A DNA stretch of 64,000 nucleotides. Origin: Diphasiastrum complanatum. Its lineage: Eukaryota; Streptophyta; Lycopodiopsida; Lycopodiales; Lycopodiaceae. The position numbers and the translations under genes are program-made. Shown here one piece after another: positions 1 through 10,347 of the stretch; the first letter of the stretch is position 1, and every line of letters starts with the position of its first letter. The notes under the pieces were generated by a model. That model was given only the letters and a program-made list of their open reading frames with translations, ran no database searches and was not told the origin of the DNA. Location: assembly GCA_029204225.1 (NCBI GenBank), contig CM055103.1:4210500-4274499 (forward strand), given 5' to 3'.

Positions 1-50
1 TCTCTAGCTTACTGACAAACATCATGCAAAAATGAATGAATCTTACTTAC

Positions 51-1445
51 AAGGGTTGTAAAGAGGAAGAGTGCAACAAAGTATAATATTTTTGACACAA
101 AGTCAAAGTCTCCTGAAATCTCCTCCCATGCCACACTGGCTGTACTGGGAGCTGAGACAAAAAGGAAGAAAACAGGACGCAGCTCCTTGGGGAGTGACTC
201 ATTTGTGGGTAGCCTCTGATAAAGCGTCACAAACAGCACAAGATAGTGTGCAAGACCAATGGCCCAGAAAAATATTGCTACTTCTTTCCATCCAACAGTT
301 GCTCCCAGCAATGCACCCACAAAACTCCCCACCACGGCCAAGTGTGTGGAGGGGTTAGCTACTTTGGATAATCTTCTTTCACCGCCGGACAGCCATTGCC
401 CGTAGATCTTGAGCTCCAAACACAATAAAGGTGCCATAAAAATACACCAAACTGCAGGATGAACAGAAGTTGCTATTGCTGAAGGCAACCCGAGAGTAAG
501 AAACATACATGCGATCCAAGGAGCAAAGAAGTAGTTTACTCTCACTGGATGATAGTACTCCCGACGCACAGCTTCAAAGTAGAACATGCATTTCAGTATG
601 AAGGTGGCAGAGATCATGAATGTGGCTACTAGAGCTGTGAACCATAAGAAAAGATTGATGGAGTGAGGAAGATGAAGGAAATGCATGGATGGCGTGGCCG
701 CGAGGTGCTTCCACATTATGGTCTGGCTGCCAAGGCCGAGAGTTATCCCAAAGCTGCTGATCGGAAATCTCAGCAGGAATGGCCACTTTTGGTTACAGCA
801 AATTTCTCTTCTTTGCTCCCCTCGGCGGTCATGCTGTGAAAATGCATGTTGCAGTTCGCTGTTTTGTGAGTTATCTGTTTGCGGTGATGCATCTGGATGC
901 GGGCGAGCTGACTTGGTTTCGAATATCTGATAGTGCTGATTTGCAATCTCTTGATTATTGTAGGAGCTTCTTTTCGTTGCATGAAGAGCTGGGTCTGAGA
1001 AAGGGCAGTTGTCGTTTGTTAGAGGTGGAGGGATGTTGCCCTCATATAGCAACGGGTGATTCTGGCTTTGCGTGTATATCCGATCCCCACTTATAATAGG
1101 TGTGCTTGCTGGCGAGGCGCTGAAGCTGCTTTCTTGATGTTGCTGCATTTTATCTTCTGCAGATGGATGGTCTTGGCAGGCACTGGCACAGTGATATTGC
1201 AGCCAAATTGGGAAACGAATAGTCCCACAAAACAAGGGTCTTGATCCAGGATTAAAATCAGTTGCATCTTCACAGAAAGTACCACAATCAGGTTCCATAA
1301 AACCATGCCCAGATTCTGGCAGCGAAGCAGATTCTGTACACAAATCATTCTGTGAATCTTCATGGACAACCTCAAGCTCCACCGAAACTGCTAGGCTTTC
1401 AGCTAGTGCGTCTTTTGTAACTATACAATTGATGCGTGATCCCAT
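51..1445 (-). CDS. SLAC1/SLAH-type S-type anion channel, first coding exon (3' part off window)
   Basis: This exon encodes about 465 residues of a plant slow-type anion channel, a plasma-membrane protein that releases chloride, nitrate or malate, best known from guard cells. The first ~225 residues are hydrophilic and rich in Ser, Gln and His, as in the cytosolic tails of the family. From about residue 226 family blocks follow in order: FPISSFGITLGLGSQ (first membrane helix), EAVRREYYHPVRVN near 290, QWLSGGERRL and KVANPSTHL, YQRLPTNESLPKEL and RPVFFLF near 424. The open frame runs to position 9, but a consensus donor GTAAGT lies at 50-45 (minus) just after LFLFTTL, where homologues continue with a further helix. 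I therefore end the exon at 51. The ATG at 1445 is the first in frame; an upstream exon cannot be excluded. SLAC1 versus SLAH1-4 cannot be decided here. Confidence 0.9.
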
Positions 1446-1818
1446 GAGAAAGAGTTGTGGTTACTCTGTGGGGTAGATTGTGAGGATGGAGGCCTCTCTA
1501 AGCTGCGTGCATGACACTGTGGAGTTTGCATGTCTGCAGCTAGCTATGTGGTGTGTGCGGCATTATGATTATCAGCTCATGGGTTACGTTTCTCCTTGCT
1601 TAGAAAGTGGGTTTTTAACACTTGGTCGCTTCAGATGAATGCTCAATTAAAAAAATCTTTCTTGGGGGGAAAGAGAGATGGCTGTTGACACATGGTTGCT
1701 GCACAATAATGCAAAAAAGCGTAGAAAGATCATGCAAAATAAGCAAAGAAAGATCATGCAAAAAGGAAGAGAGAGAGAGTGTGTGTGATTGATTGCAAAG
1801 AGAAAGAGAGAGAGAGGG

Positions 1819-1887
<69 letters not shown>

Positions 1888-2100
1888 GTGGGTACTAGGA
1901 GAAGCTTGAAATCCGTGAGCTATGATCTGTGTGTAGGTTGGGAAAAGGTATGAACTTGTAATGAAGGAAAACCACGTGTGCCATAGCATAAAAGTATAAA
2001 GTGAAAATTTAGGCTTCCAATATCTAATGCATAAAACAACAAGATTGTGTAATACAAACTCCTTGTCATCATTGTCAATTTGACTACTTGTAAACATTTA
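1446..2100 (-). promoter_or_regulatory. Upstream region of the SLAC1/SLAH gene with a GA/CT tract
   Basis: This non-coding stretch is immediately upstream of the channel start codon. It contains an imperfect GA repeat from about 1767 and a pure run at 1822-1883 (CT-rich on the sense strand of the gene). Long CT tracts are common in plant 5' leaders and promoters, so it may be part of the promoter or 5'UTR. No convincing TATA box was picked out. Confidence 0.35.
1822..1883. repeat. (GA)n microsatellite
   Basis: About 31 uninterrupted GA units, preceded by interrupted GA repeats from about 1767. The minus-strand open frame across it, 1615-2097, is a poly-Ser-Leu artefact and is not a gene. Confidence 0.97.
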
Positions 2101-3590
2101 ACATGAAACTATGATCTTCATTCTTGAGTGCCTTTGCCTTCCATATCATAAGCAAATGAGAAAATAAAACAATCATGTTTGAAGGATTGGATTTTTTTTT
2201 CCTTTAGTTGAAACTCACCTAGAAGAAACATATCTACTTTGAGAGAATAATCAGCATGATAGCTTATCATTACCATTCCATAAGCTAAAAATATCATAAA
2301 ATAATATTGGATAAAACTTTTCTTCTTGGAAGGCTAATAGAGGTGAGGGTCTTGCAACCTTATTCCATTTGTGAGAAGCATTTGAGCCTGGCAAAGTTAT
2401 ATGTTGTCACATGGACCCCACCTTTATCCCATAAGCAAGTTATTAGTTGCTCTACTTAGGAGACACACACACATGTGCAAAATAAACTCGTGTGTGAGTA
2501 ACAAAAAAAAACAACAAGCTCTTACACATACCAAATTTCTATTGTCCATACTCAAATCTGTATGTGATGAACATACAATTCACCCATATGGACATTTCCT
2601 CATTGTACTAGGTCATCTAGTTGCAAACCAAAGTTTTTAGCCGATTAGTATTTGGTATGTGGCAAAATATAGTTGGGACAAACTTAAATTTTTGAGTAAC
2701 GTTTTAGAGAAATTGAGGGATTTTTGTTCTCAATATCTATAGTTCGCATCCCCTTAATTGGCATTGCTTATCTAAGTAAGCAAAATCATGGCACTAGTTC
2801 CATAGTTCTCAATGAAAATAATGATGATGCACTATCAACATAATATCCATGAGAGGACCCCCTTGAAGTTGGTCACCTCCAAGATGAGATGGAGAGTTGT
2901 GCACCATCCTAGCACCTTTGGCATTGATTCCTTCCATGTTGAGTGAGATGCTTGATGTTGAGGCTTGCTCCTCCTTGATGTTGCTACTCCTCCTTGAAGG
3001 GAATCCAAGGACTCCTTTCCTCATAATAATCACAAAGATCAAAATCACATAATGTGTACATGTCGTGACTATCAAGGTTTTGCATGCTAGTGTGACTAGT
3101 CCACGAACCATCAATACTACGCATTATTTTTCTAATCTTGTGTTCAAAAGTAATCTTGTACTCAATGAGGGTACATGCTTGCTAATGGATATAAATGTCT
3201 TTTGAGAATGATTCACTTATTTTAATAAGAAGCTTTCAAATTGCCTTTAAGATTGAAAAAGTACAATTTTCCACATCATGAATGAACAAATCATTTTTGC
3301 TCTCATAAAACTTGAGAGCAATCACATCACAGAACCATTTCCATTCCCTGATCTCATATCCAATGCAAAATCACAAGGAACACAAGCTTTGTTATCTACT
3401 AAGGCATCAAACTCAATTAGTGTTTCCTTAATCAAACTTTGAGATTCAAAAAACTCTTCAAAGTTAATTGGTTCTTTATTAAGATGTAAGGGGAGCAAAA
3501 ACAAACATATTGGAGTGTATACCACATGACATTTACTCCTCTTTTCTACAAAATGTGAGCCTCATAGGCCCTTGCTCTAGATGACCCTCT
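2100..3590. other. Intergenic, AT-rich, no recognisable gene
   Basis: Only short unsupported open frames occur. Minus-strand text near 2810-3110 and 3320-3525 may be the eroded 3' part of the copia element to the right, because it is collinear with it, but no diagnostic motif is left. Confidence 0.4.
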
Positions 3591-4760
3591 TGAAGCATTT
3601 ACAAATGGAGGTTGCTCCTCCTCCATCTTACTTGCCTCCACTTGGTCCTCAAGAACCTTTGGCATGTTAGATTGAACATTTGAAGCATGAACATATTTTT
3701 AAAACCATCAAGTATTGTCTCCCAGGACATTGGAATCTCATTAGAACAGGTGACAAGCTTAAGGATTTGACACTTCTTGATTGACTCACCACATTCAATC
3801 ATCATACAAACCAATGAATTTGGATCCACTTTGATCCTAGTGTTGAGTTGACTCTCAACAAGAGCTTTGAACTTATCAAAAGTTTCAAAGATCGTGCTAT
3901 TCAAGGACAAGAGATAAATGCAAGTCTAAATAGAATGATTATCAATGAAAGTGACATATAATATCTTTGCATTTGAGAGAAATAATCCACATTCAAATAA
4001 GAAACTTCCAAATGAGTGAAATATATAGTGTTAGACCTTTGAAGAGCAATCTTGTGGGTCTTTGAGAGACTACAACTTTCATGCATCTTACCACTCTTGG
4101 AAAGGAACCTTGGTAGGTTGAGTGCTACATCTTTGTTGCGCAAATGTTTTCCACTTGTGTAAACTCCTCCTTTGCCATCATCATACCGACATTAGAAGCA
4201 TTTGCTCCAAGCTTAAACAAACTCCCTTGCTTAAAACCACTTGCCATGCACTCAACATTCTTGAAAATGAAAACACCATTTTCGAAATGTACATCAAAAC
4301 CATTATCCACCAATCAACCAACATTCTAACATTCTTGGTGATTGAAGATACAAAAAGCGCATTGTCTAGATTTAGCTTCCTTGAAGATTCTAGACTCAAA
4401 AAAATGTTACCGACACGTTCAATATTGCATTTTTCATCACTTGCTATAAAAATAGACTTCTTATCACCATGATAAGAGAGTAGAGTTGAGAAATATTTCT
4501 CTTGGAATGCCATGTGGAAAGATGCCCCACTATATATATACCAAATGTCACTTGTGTTTCCTTTGCTTGTTGATGATGTGTTGATGCCATCAAAGATGAT
4601 TCAAAATTATCTTCATCCTCCTCATTTGCAAGATAATCTTGCTTTCCCTCCTCTTGTGCTTGCGGTTGCTCTTTCTTCCTCTCGAAACATTCAAATGCAT
4701 AATGTCCTTTCTTATCACAAGCAAAACAATTGTTGTAGAGTGTTCTTATAGTGGGTTTTC
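3590..4760 (-). pseudogene. Decayed Ty1/copia gag-pol (zinc knuckle to integrase)
   Basis: Read on the minus strand, copia domains appear in the right order but with many stops and frameshifts. A CCHC zinc knuckle (C-FA-C-DKKG-H-YAFE-C) lies near 4745-4680. A protease relic follows near 4530, where IVGHLSTW replaces the usual IDSGASxHM. Next comes the linker SYHGDKKSIFIASDEK (about 4475), then a GAG-pre-integrase block with LPRFLSKSGKMHESC and LSKTHKIAL near 4110-4040. Last is an integrase scrap, DKFKALVESQLNTRIK, near 3870. RT and RNase H are not recognisable. It is a dead, old copy with no evident function. Confidence 0.75.
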
Positions 4761-4908
4761 CTATCCACCTTCAACCCTAGATCTAGGCACTTGCAAACCA
4801 TCAAGAAATGAAGGGGAAGAGCGATAGCATAGTTCAGATTCATACACATGCTTATGATCCGACATCTAACACTACGATCTACTAATCCGGATCACCAATA
4901 TCAAGCTT

Positions 4909-4911
<3 letters not shown>

Positions 4912-4958
<47 letters not shown>
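4912..4958. repeat. (TC)n microsatellite
   Basis: An uninterrupted TC run. The sequence just left of it (about 4810-4905), with a block like CTAACACTACGATC, resembles the LTR at 14800-15538, which also carries a TC tract at the equivalent place. It is probably an LTR remnant of that family. Confidence 0.95.
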
Positions 4959-4959
<1 letters not shown>

Positions 4960-4964
<5 letters not shown>

Positions 4965-6948
4965 GCTTATGCTTACGTTACAACTTTGAGTCGATACTGT
5001 GAAAAATACAAAAAGATATCTATGTTGACTTTAGGGATTTGATAAATATTTTCAGTCAAGCATTATGGTGTTGTAGTTGATAGGGCCATTTTTGGCTTTA
5101 GAGGTCAAATAGTCAAGTACACATGTTTTTTCATCATTAGGCCAAAATTCAATTATGATGTACCTCGAGCTGGCTAGGTTCTCTACAAGTGTCAACGTTA
5201 GATTTGATGAGTGACCAAAGTCAATGTATTGGCAATGCAAATTTGAATGTGTTTTTAAGAGACTTAAAAGGAGAGTTATAAGGAGGCTTAGGACATTTAA
5301 AAAATCCCTGCTAGGGTCGAGAGTTATATGGAGGGTTATAAGGAGGGCTATAGGGAGACTAGAGACATTCTATAATACTTTGCTAACCAAGGGTAATACC
5401 AAGATTGATGAAAAAAATGCACTTCGCTATAAACCATGGAATGTTACAGAATAAAAATAAATGGCATTTTTAAAGATTGTTGTTTATCAACACATTGAAT
5501 TTCAGTTTCTATCAACAATAGTGGCCATATACACAAGTGACCATAATTTGTGTACTCACCTGCATCAACTTTTTGTTTGATGTCAACTAATGAAATAACA
5601 AAGTGCAATTGCATCTGTGAGGATGACATTGTGATTAATATTACAATAAGCTTCACTACATCATACTATCTCACTTTTCATTTGCTAATTCCTCGTTGTC
5701 ATTTGCCACATCATCATGTGACAAATCCACCAAACCAAACGAGTCTATCTCTAATTCTACCCAAATATCTCCTATAGCTTCATTATTAATAAGTTGATCT
5801 TCACAAGCTGATGGCGATGGTGACAATGAGGGAAATTGAGAAGCTATGTCGTGTGACGTCAATCCATCCAATGATGATGCATCACGCTCAATATTATCAT
5901 TTGCTTTTGAAGCATGCACATGATCCTTTGAAAATGTGTCATCGAGTTCATCATCATGATCTTGTTCAGGTGCATCAATTGACAACACCATGTCCTCCAT
6001 GACATCTCTATCTTCAAAAGAAAATTTACTTCAAGGACTGACTTGAATTATGTACCCCCATTTGGGATATGAACGGTCTTCGTGAAAGACCACCTATTAT
6101 TGATAGATGTTTCTATAAACATTGACTCCTAATTAGTATCTATAGCTATGCTACAATTTCTTGGGTATACACACAATATACATTTTTTGGATACTGAAAT
6201 CAATTGATTGACATCAAAAGAGCATTCACGACTTGAAGACATATGTACCTACTCACATTGTTGAGAAAAAAAACAAATTTATCGCTTTGATCTGCCCAAA
6301 GCTTGGTGGAGTCAATGGCAAAATAACCACTCTCATCGTTCCTTACAGTTGGATTGGGACCATTTCAAATAAATTTGAACCATTTGACATCAAATATGAA
6401 AAAGTTGAATTGCCTAAATCCAACTTCGAGGATGTCACTAATTGTCCCACAATAATCAAGTTGAGAAGATCATCAATCGGTGTCAACCATGCTTGCTCGA
6501 CTCTCTTGAATAAAATTTGCCATGACTCCACAATCATAGGTGTTTCAATTTTTATCAATGCGCTCTATATGAAAATGTCATCCATGCATCCACAATGCAC
6601 TGTATGTTTTGTACTAAATGAGAAAGAGCAAAATGTGTTAGGAAAATAACAAATAATGATTCATGACTTCATGTTCCAAGCTATGTTACTTTATACATCA
6701 TGCGATATCAAGCAAATACAAAAATTAGTTAAACATGTGAATGATTTACATAGCTTACATTAAAATTGCACCCCTTGGCAAATTCTCGCTCTATCTTTAT
6801 TATTTCCTCGTTGTTTGTCATGGCTTCTCTAAGGACATGGTTGAAGCATTAGTAATCCACACAATCAAGGTCAGAAGATGAAGCCATACTTATCTCTAGT
6901 TCATATCAGAAGATTGCATCCAACAAATTTCATGTCATGTTCACCAAT
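4960..6948. other. Non-coding or unidentified stretch
   Basis: No family was recognised. Near 5265-5370 there are short direct repeats of the type GAGAGTTATAAGGAGG. A plus-strand open frame at 6233-6649 (138 codons) and an acidic minus-strand frame at 6000-5671 (Asp/Glu/Ser-rich, 109 codons) are the only longer frames. Neither has a motif I know, and both could be transposon debris. Confidence 0.35.
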
Positions 6949-7471
6949 GTTAGGGATTTTTTCGACAGGGGATTGGTCCCACCAGAAAGCCCCAGCAAGG
7001 GAAAGAGCCCACACTGCCCTTACGCGAATGACTAGGGTCAATTACCACTTCCAACCCTGGGGGTCGTCCTAGTCACGTCGTACTCCCCAATAAATAAGAG
7101 TTTCCAGGCTCTCAGAAGTATGAATGCAGGGAAAGGTTGCTATCTTCCCCTGGTGTATAGCAGGAGGTATGCATGAAGAGCTGTAACCTATTCATAGTTG
7201 ACCTGCATGGGGATTGCATGTGCTCATGCATAGGATCCTACTCTCTATATATTGAGGTAGTGATTATTTCGTTGACGACTTTGGTCTAGGTTACCTGATG
7301 AGCTCTTCTCCTCTTGCTATCACATTGGCATGGCTTGGGAGCTAGATCCAAGAGGATTCTCCAGGAGGGATCTAGGATTGGTTGGGTGGTTTTGCTCCAT
7401 AGTCTCTCTTGTGTTTTCCTATCCTCATCTTAGGGGCTTTTCCTAGTGGTCTTTACATATACAATCCCTTG
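6949..7471 (+). mobile_element. LTR (solo or 5') followed by a primer binding site
   Basis: The stretch starts with TGTTAGGG and has a TATA-like box (CTCTATATATTG) near 7242. It is followed at 7473-7480 by TGGTATCA, the start of the initiator-Met tRNA primer binding site. Blocks such as TTGGTTGGGTGGTTT and the TATA region recur in the minus-strand LTR at 61477-61922, so the two belong to one family. The 3' end lacks a clean CA. No gag or pol was recognised downstream. Confidence 0.6.
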
Positions 7472-7472
7472 T

Positions 7473-7480
7473 TGGTATCA
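7473..7480 (+). promoter_or_regulatory. Primer binding site core TGGTATCA
   Basis: This is complementary to the 3' end of plant initiator Met-tRNA and sits directly after the LTR-like sequence. Only the first 8 bases match the usual TGGTATCAGAGC. Confidence 0.5.
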
Positions 7481-7686
7481 TGGATGTTATTCATTCTGAT
7501 ATTGGTCTTTTTCAATACAAGAACCGCTCCACGAGATCTCTTTTGGATTCTTGTATTTTCTTCTATAATTTATCTTACACACCATCTAGTTTAGGTGGAA
7601 GATTAGAGGTGATATCATTACTCTCTTTCTCAAGCAAGGAATGGATTCCTCTAGATTCCACCATAGTAGAGAGCTTCTGATCAAGA

Positions 7687-8169
7687 TTGTTTATGGACAT
7701 TCAAAATTGTATGAAATGTAGCACAGGTTCAAGAAACAATAGATTGCACTGGTTTCTATCTTTTGCAATGTTTGTAGATTTTTTTGTTGTATGCAATATT
7801 CGTAGAACAACGACAATGTTTATTTGTAGTGATTTAACAAATGATATGTTATCAAGCCTCCTAGATGATCAATGGGATAAGAAGAGTGATGGTAATATCG
7901 AGTGCATAGTTAATAGATCATCACTGAAATTTAGATATCTTATAGAAAAACAAATGCTTTCTTTAACATTTTATTATAGAAGATGGTCCAAAGTTGGCAA
8001 TAAATGGAAAGCATTGGATCAGGACTTTATAGTGAATTATCAAGATCAAATAGAAATCCAAGTGAAGCAAAATGATTCTACTCTTACAACAATTGAGGTG
8101 GAGGAAGAGCTTACCTTGCTGCAATATGATATTTTTGCACGCTTTTGTTTTTGCGTCAATGAGAGATTG
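7687..8169 (+). CDS. Unidentified exon-like open frame ending in a splice donor
   Basis: A 161-codon frame runs to a consensus donor TTG|GTAAGT at 8169/8170 in phase 0. A possible acceptor (TTTATTTGTAG) occurs near 7831, so the true exon may be shorter, coding from SDLTNDMLSSLLDD onward. The later part (FRYLIEKQMLSLTFYYRRW, then IEVEEELTLLQYD) has balanced, protein-like composition but no motif I recognise. No continuing exon was found with confidence. It could be an exon of a host gene broken by the repeats to its right, or captured transposon cargo. Confidence 0.35.
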
Positions 8170-8757
8170 GTAAGTGTATGTGTGTTTTCTTTAATACACA
8201 TTTGAAATGACTTTCAATGATTTTACTTAAACTTGTTTCATTTAAATCCTTGCATTATATTCAATTTTCTTGTCTTGGTCTTACCTGTACATCAAAGAAG
8301 TTTGTTAAATTTGCAGCATATACCAACCCAAGACTGATTTAACATTCCAAATTGAAAACCATCTGCAGATGAAAGCATTGTCTTGTTGCAAAAACTAAAA
8401 GATTACAACAAAAAATTGTTAAATTATAATTCAATATAGTTTTAAACTCCATGCCATCATGTAAATAAAAAATGTGAAGAATCTGTTTACCTTTTCATCA
8501 ACAATCTCTATGTTAGTATTTACAATCAGCCCATCTGGCCTAGGCAAAGCTCCACCATCCTCTTGTACATGGAGTTAACAATGGAATGGGTGGCATTCAA
8601 GGAATTCATTGTCATGCACACAGATGTGCAGCTTCTAGTAGAATCCACCGTCAAAATATTACGTGCACGCTCCAATGTTTGCTGCCAAGCAATGAATGAA
8701 AAGAATCAAACAAATCTTACAAAAAACAAATCTTATAAAAAGAAATTATCTTACTTT

Positions 8758-8867
8758 GCACAATATGGAATAATGAATATTGATGTCTCTTTGCTTGTGT
8801 GTCTAAAGAGCTGCACAATATGGAATGATGAATATTGATGCCTCTTTGCTTGTGTGCCTAAAGAGTC
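8758..8867. repeat. Two-copy 55-bp tandem duplication
   Basis: The sequence starting GCACAATATGGAAT at 8758 is repeated from 8813 with about four differences. The copies are AT-rich and non-coding. Confidence 0.9.
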
Positions 8868-8977
8868 TTCTAGCTTTTCTCTCTTTATTCAACAGATGTC
8901 CAAAAAATGGAGATACAACAAAAATCTCCTTGGTGACTGTATATGTGTATTTATGTACATAATATATACACTCGGAT

Positions 8978-9492
8978 TCAACGATTGTATCTGAAATATG
9001 GGAGGTTTTTTTCCTTCAGCTCTTTACAATGCTGGTCTTTGATATGCAATTTAAAATTAATACCATCTACACAAAACAAAAACTCTCCTCCGAGATCATC
9101 TATTATTTTGGCTATATACATATCAAAATCAATGTATCTTTCATAATCAAAGAAGGTGTTCTTTGGATCATTGGGTAGTCTAATATGCAATTTTGTATCA
9201 GTTGTATCAATCTCAGATACAATCTTGTCCACCACTGTATTTAGATCCTCCGCATGTTGAGAAGGAAAACTTGTTATTACAAGATCAGGGGTCACGGGAG
9301 GGCTCTTAATCCATGGAATTGTTGAGGTAGTTGCCACATCTCTATTAATGGGAGGAAGCGAGGGTGAAAAGCTAGGAGACCTAGGCTTGGATTTTGAATG
9401 CTTGGGCGTTGTACTTGCTTTCTCTTCTTTTGGGGTGGGACATGCCCCCTTTCAAGAGGAACTTGCCTCTGTGTAAAGCCGGACTTGAAAAT
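8978..9492 (-). pseudogene. Unidentified open sequence downstream of the H3-like pseudogene
   Basis: This continues on the minus strand in frame from the H3-like block. A Lys/Arg-rich linker (PPQKKRKQVQRP) is followed, after a likely frameshift near 9330, by about 110 codons. These contain SFPSQHAEDLNTVVDKIVSE, DYERYIDFDMYIAKIIDDL and CVDGINFKLHIKDQHC. Composition looks protein-like, but I recognise no family. It may be retrotransposon gag or a C-terminal extension of the captured histone-like frame. Confidence 0.4.
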
Positions 9493-9871
9493 GTTGTCAT
9501 AGGTGTCCTGAAGCCTCTTGACAAGAAGCATGTCTTTGGGCATCAGTGTCACCCTCTTGGCATGTATCGAATAGAAGATCGAATCCTCAAACATTTTCGT
9601 CTAGAAGTCCTCGTATGTAGTATGGAGTGCCTCCAAAGCAGTGATGTTCCACCTCACTGCATAGGGCAAATGAGTAGTCATATCCTGCGTGACCTCCCGC
9701 ACAGCTCGGTAGAAGGTAGCTTTTGGAATCAGAAGTTTGGTGCTCCTTTGTAACATCCTGATGTCCCTCAACCATGGACGATGAGGTCTTCCACGTCTTT
9801 GCGGATGCAGGGGTTTAGGCAGCTGGTTCGACAAAAGTAGTCATCCTAGTGGTCTGCTTCATCCGAGCCAT
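9493..9871 (-). pseudogene. Centromeric-histone-H3-like (CENH3-like) pseudogene, intronless
   Basis: An H3-type tail start (MARMKQTTR) at 9871 is followed, after one frameshift near 9835, by a recognisable histone fold. RPHRPWLRDIRMLQRST and LLIPKATF form the alpha-N/alpha1 region, VREVTQDM leads into an extended loop 1 containing VRWNITALEAL, and FEDSIFYSIHAKRVTLMPKD gives alpha2/alpha3. Canonical H3 has LLIRKLPF and a shorter loop. LLIP..xF, the longer loop 1 with RW, and RVTLM are hallmarks of plant CENH3, the histone that marks centromeres. A TAG at 9603-9601 interrupts the frame just before MFED. The lack of introns suggests a cDNA-derived copy. It lies directly after a tRNA primer binding site (9886-9876), the position normally held by gag. 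Confidence 0.72.
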
Positions 9872-9875
9872 TCAA

Positions 9876-9886
9876 GCTTGATACCA
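9876..9886 (-). promoter_or_regulatory. Primer binding site TGGTATCAAGC
   Basis: On the minus strand CTCTCACA (LTR end) is followed by TGGTATCAAGC, matching the initiator-Met tRNA site used by copia elements. The H3-like ATG begins five bases further on. Confidence 0.55.
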
Positions 9887-10347
9887 TGTGAGAGAGGGTT
9901 ACTATGGCGATGAATGGCAGATAGGCTCTCGTGACGGTGATACTGGGAGCTCAAGATGGATATCTCTACCACGCAAAGATAGTACTACAGTAGCAGAGGA
10001 AGATAGGCTCTCTCGTGTGATGCCGAGGGAGGATGAAATCTTATCAATTCTATCTGCAGCAAATTAGAAGTTGTTGTTTTTTTTTTGGGGGTAAAAACTT
10101 GACATGACATCTAATCGCGAATTACAAGAGTGGCAGATTAGCCACGATCTAGAATACTTCTGCTGATGTCATAATATCTGATCAAATGTTTGTAACCCTT
10201 GGTACTTGACTGATCTTCTTGTTTGTTCATGGAGCACAACTGATTTCATGTTTTGTCATGTCGTCTCGTGTCTTGTCATCTTTTGTCAAAAATTTGGGAT
10301 TGAAAGCTAGCAAAGCTTTGGCATTAGAGAAATTTTGTTTCTTTAGC
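9887..10347 (-). mobile_element. copia LTR (about 460 bp)
   Basis: The polypurine tract GAGAGGGAG (10356-10348) that closes the copia pol region is followed by this stretch. It ends at CTCTCACA before a primer binding site. The start has lost its TG (it reads CTAAAG). An LTR that follows RNase H and precedes a PBS implies LTR-sharing neighbours or a one-LTR circle-type insertion. Confidence 0.5.

Noticed and set aside
3599-4513. Plus-strand frames over the 3.6-4.8 kb region as genes
   Set aside because: Copia domain order and zinc knuckle are on the minus strand; the plus-strand frames lack motifs.
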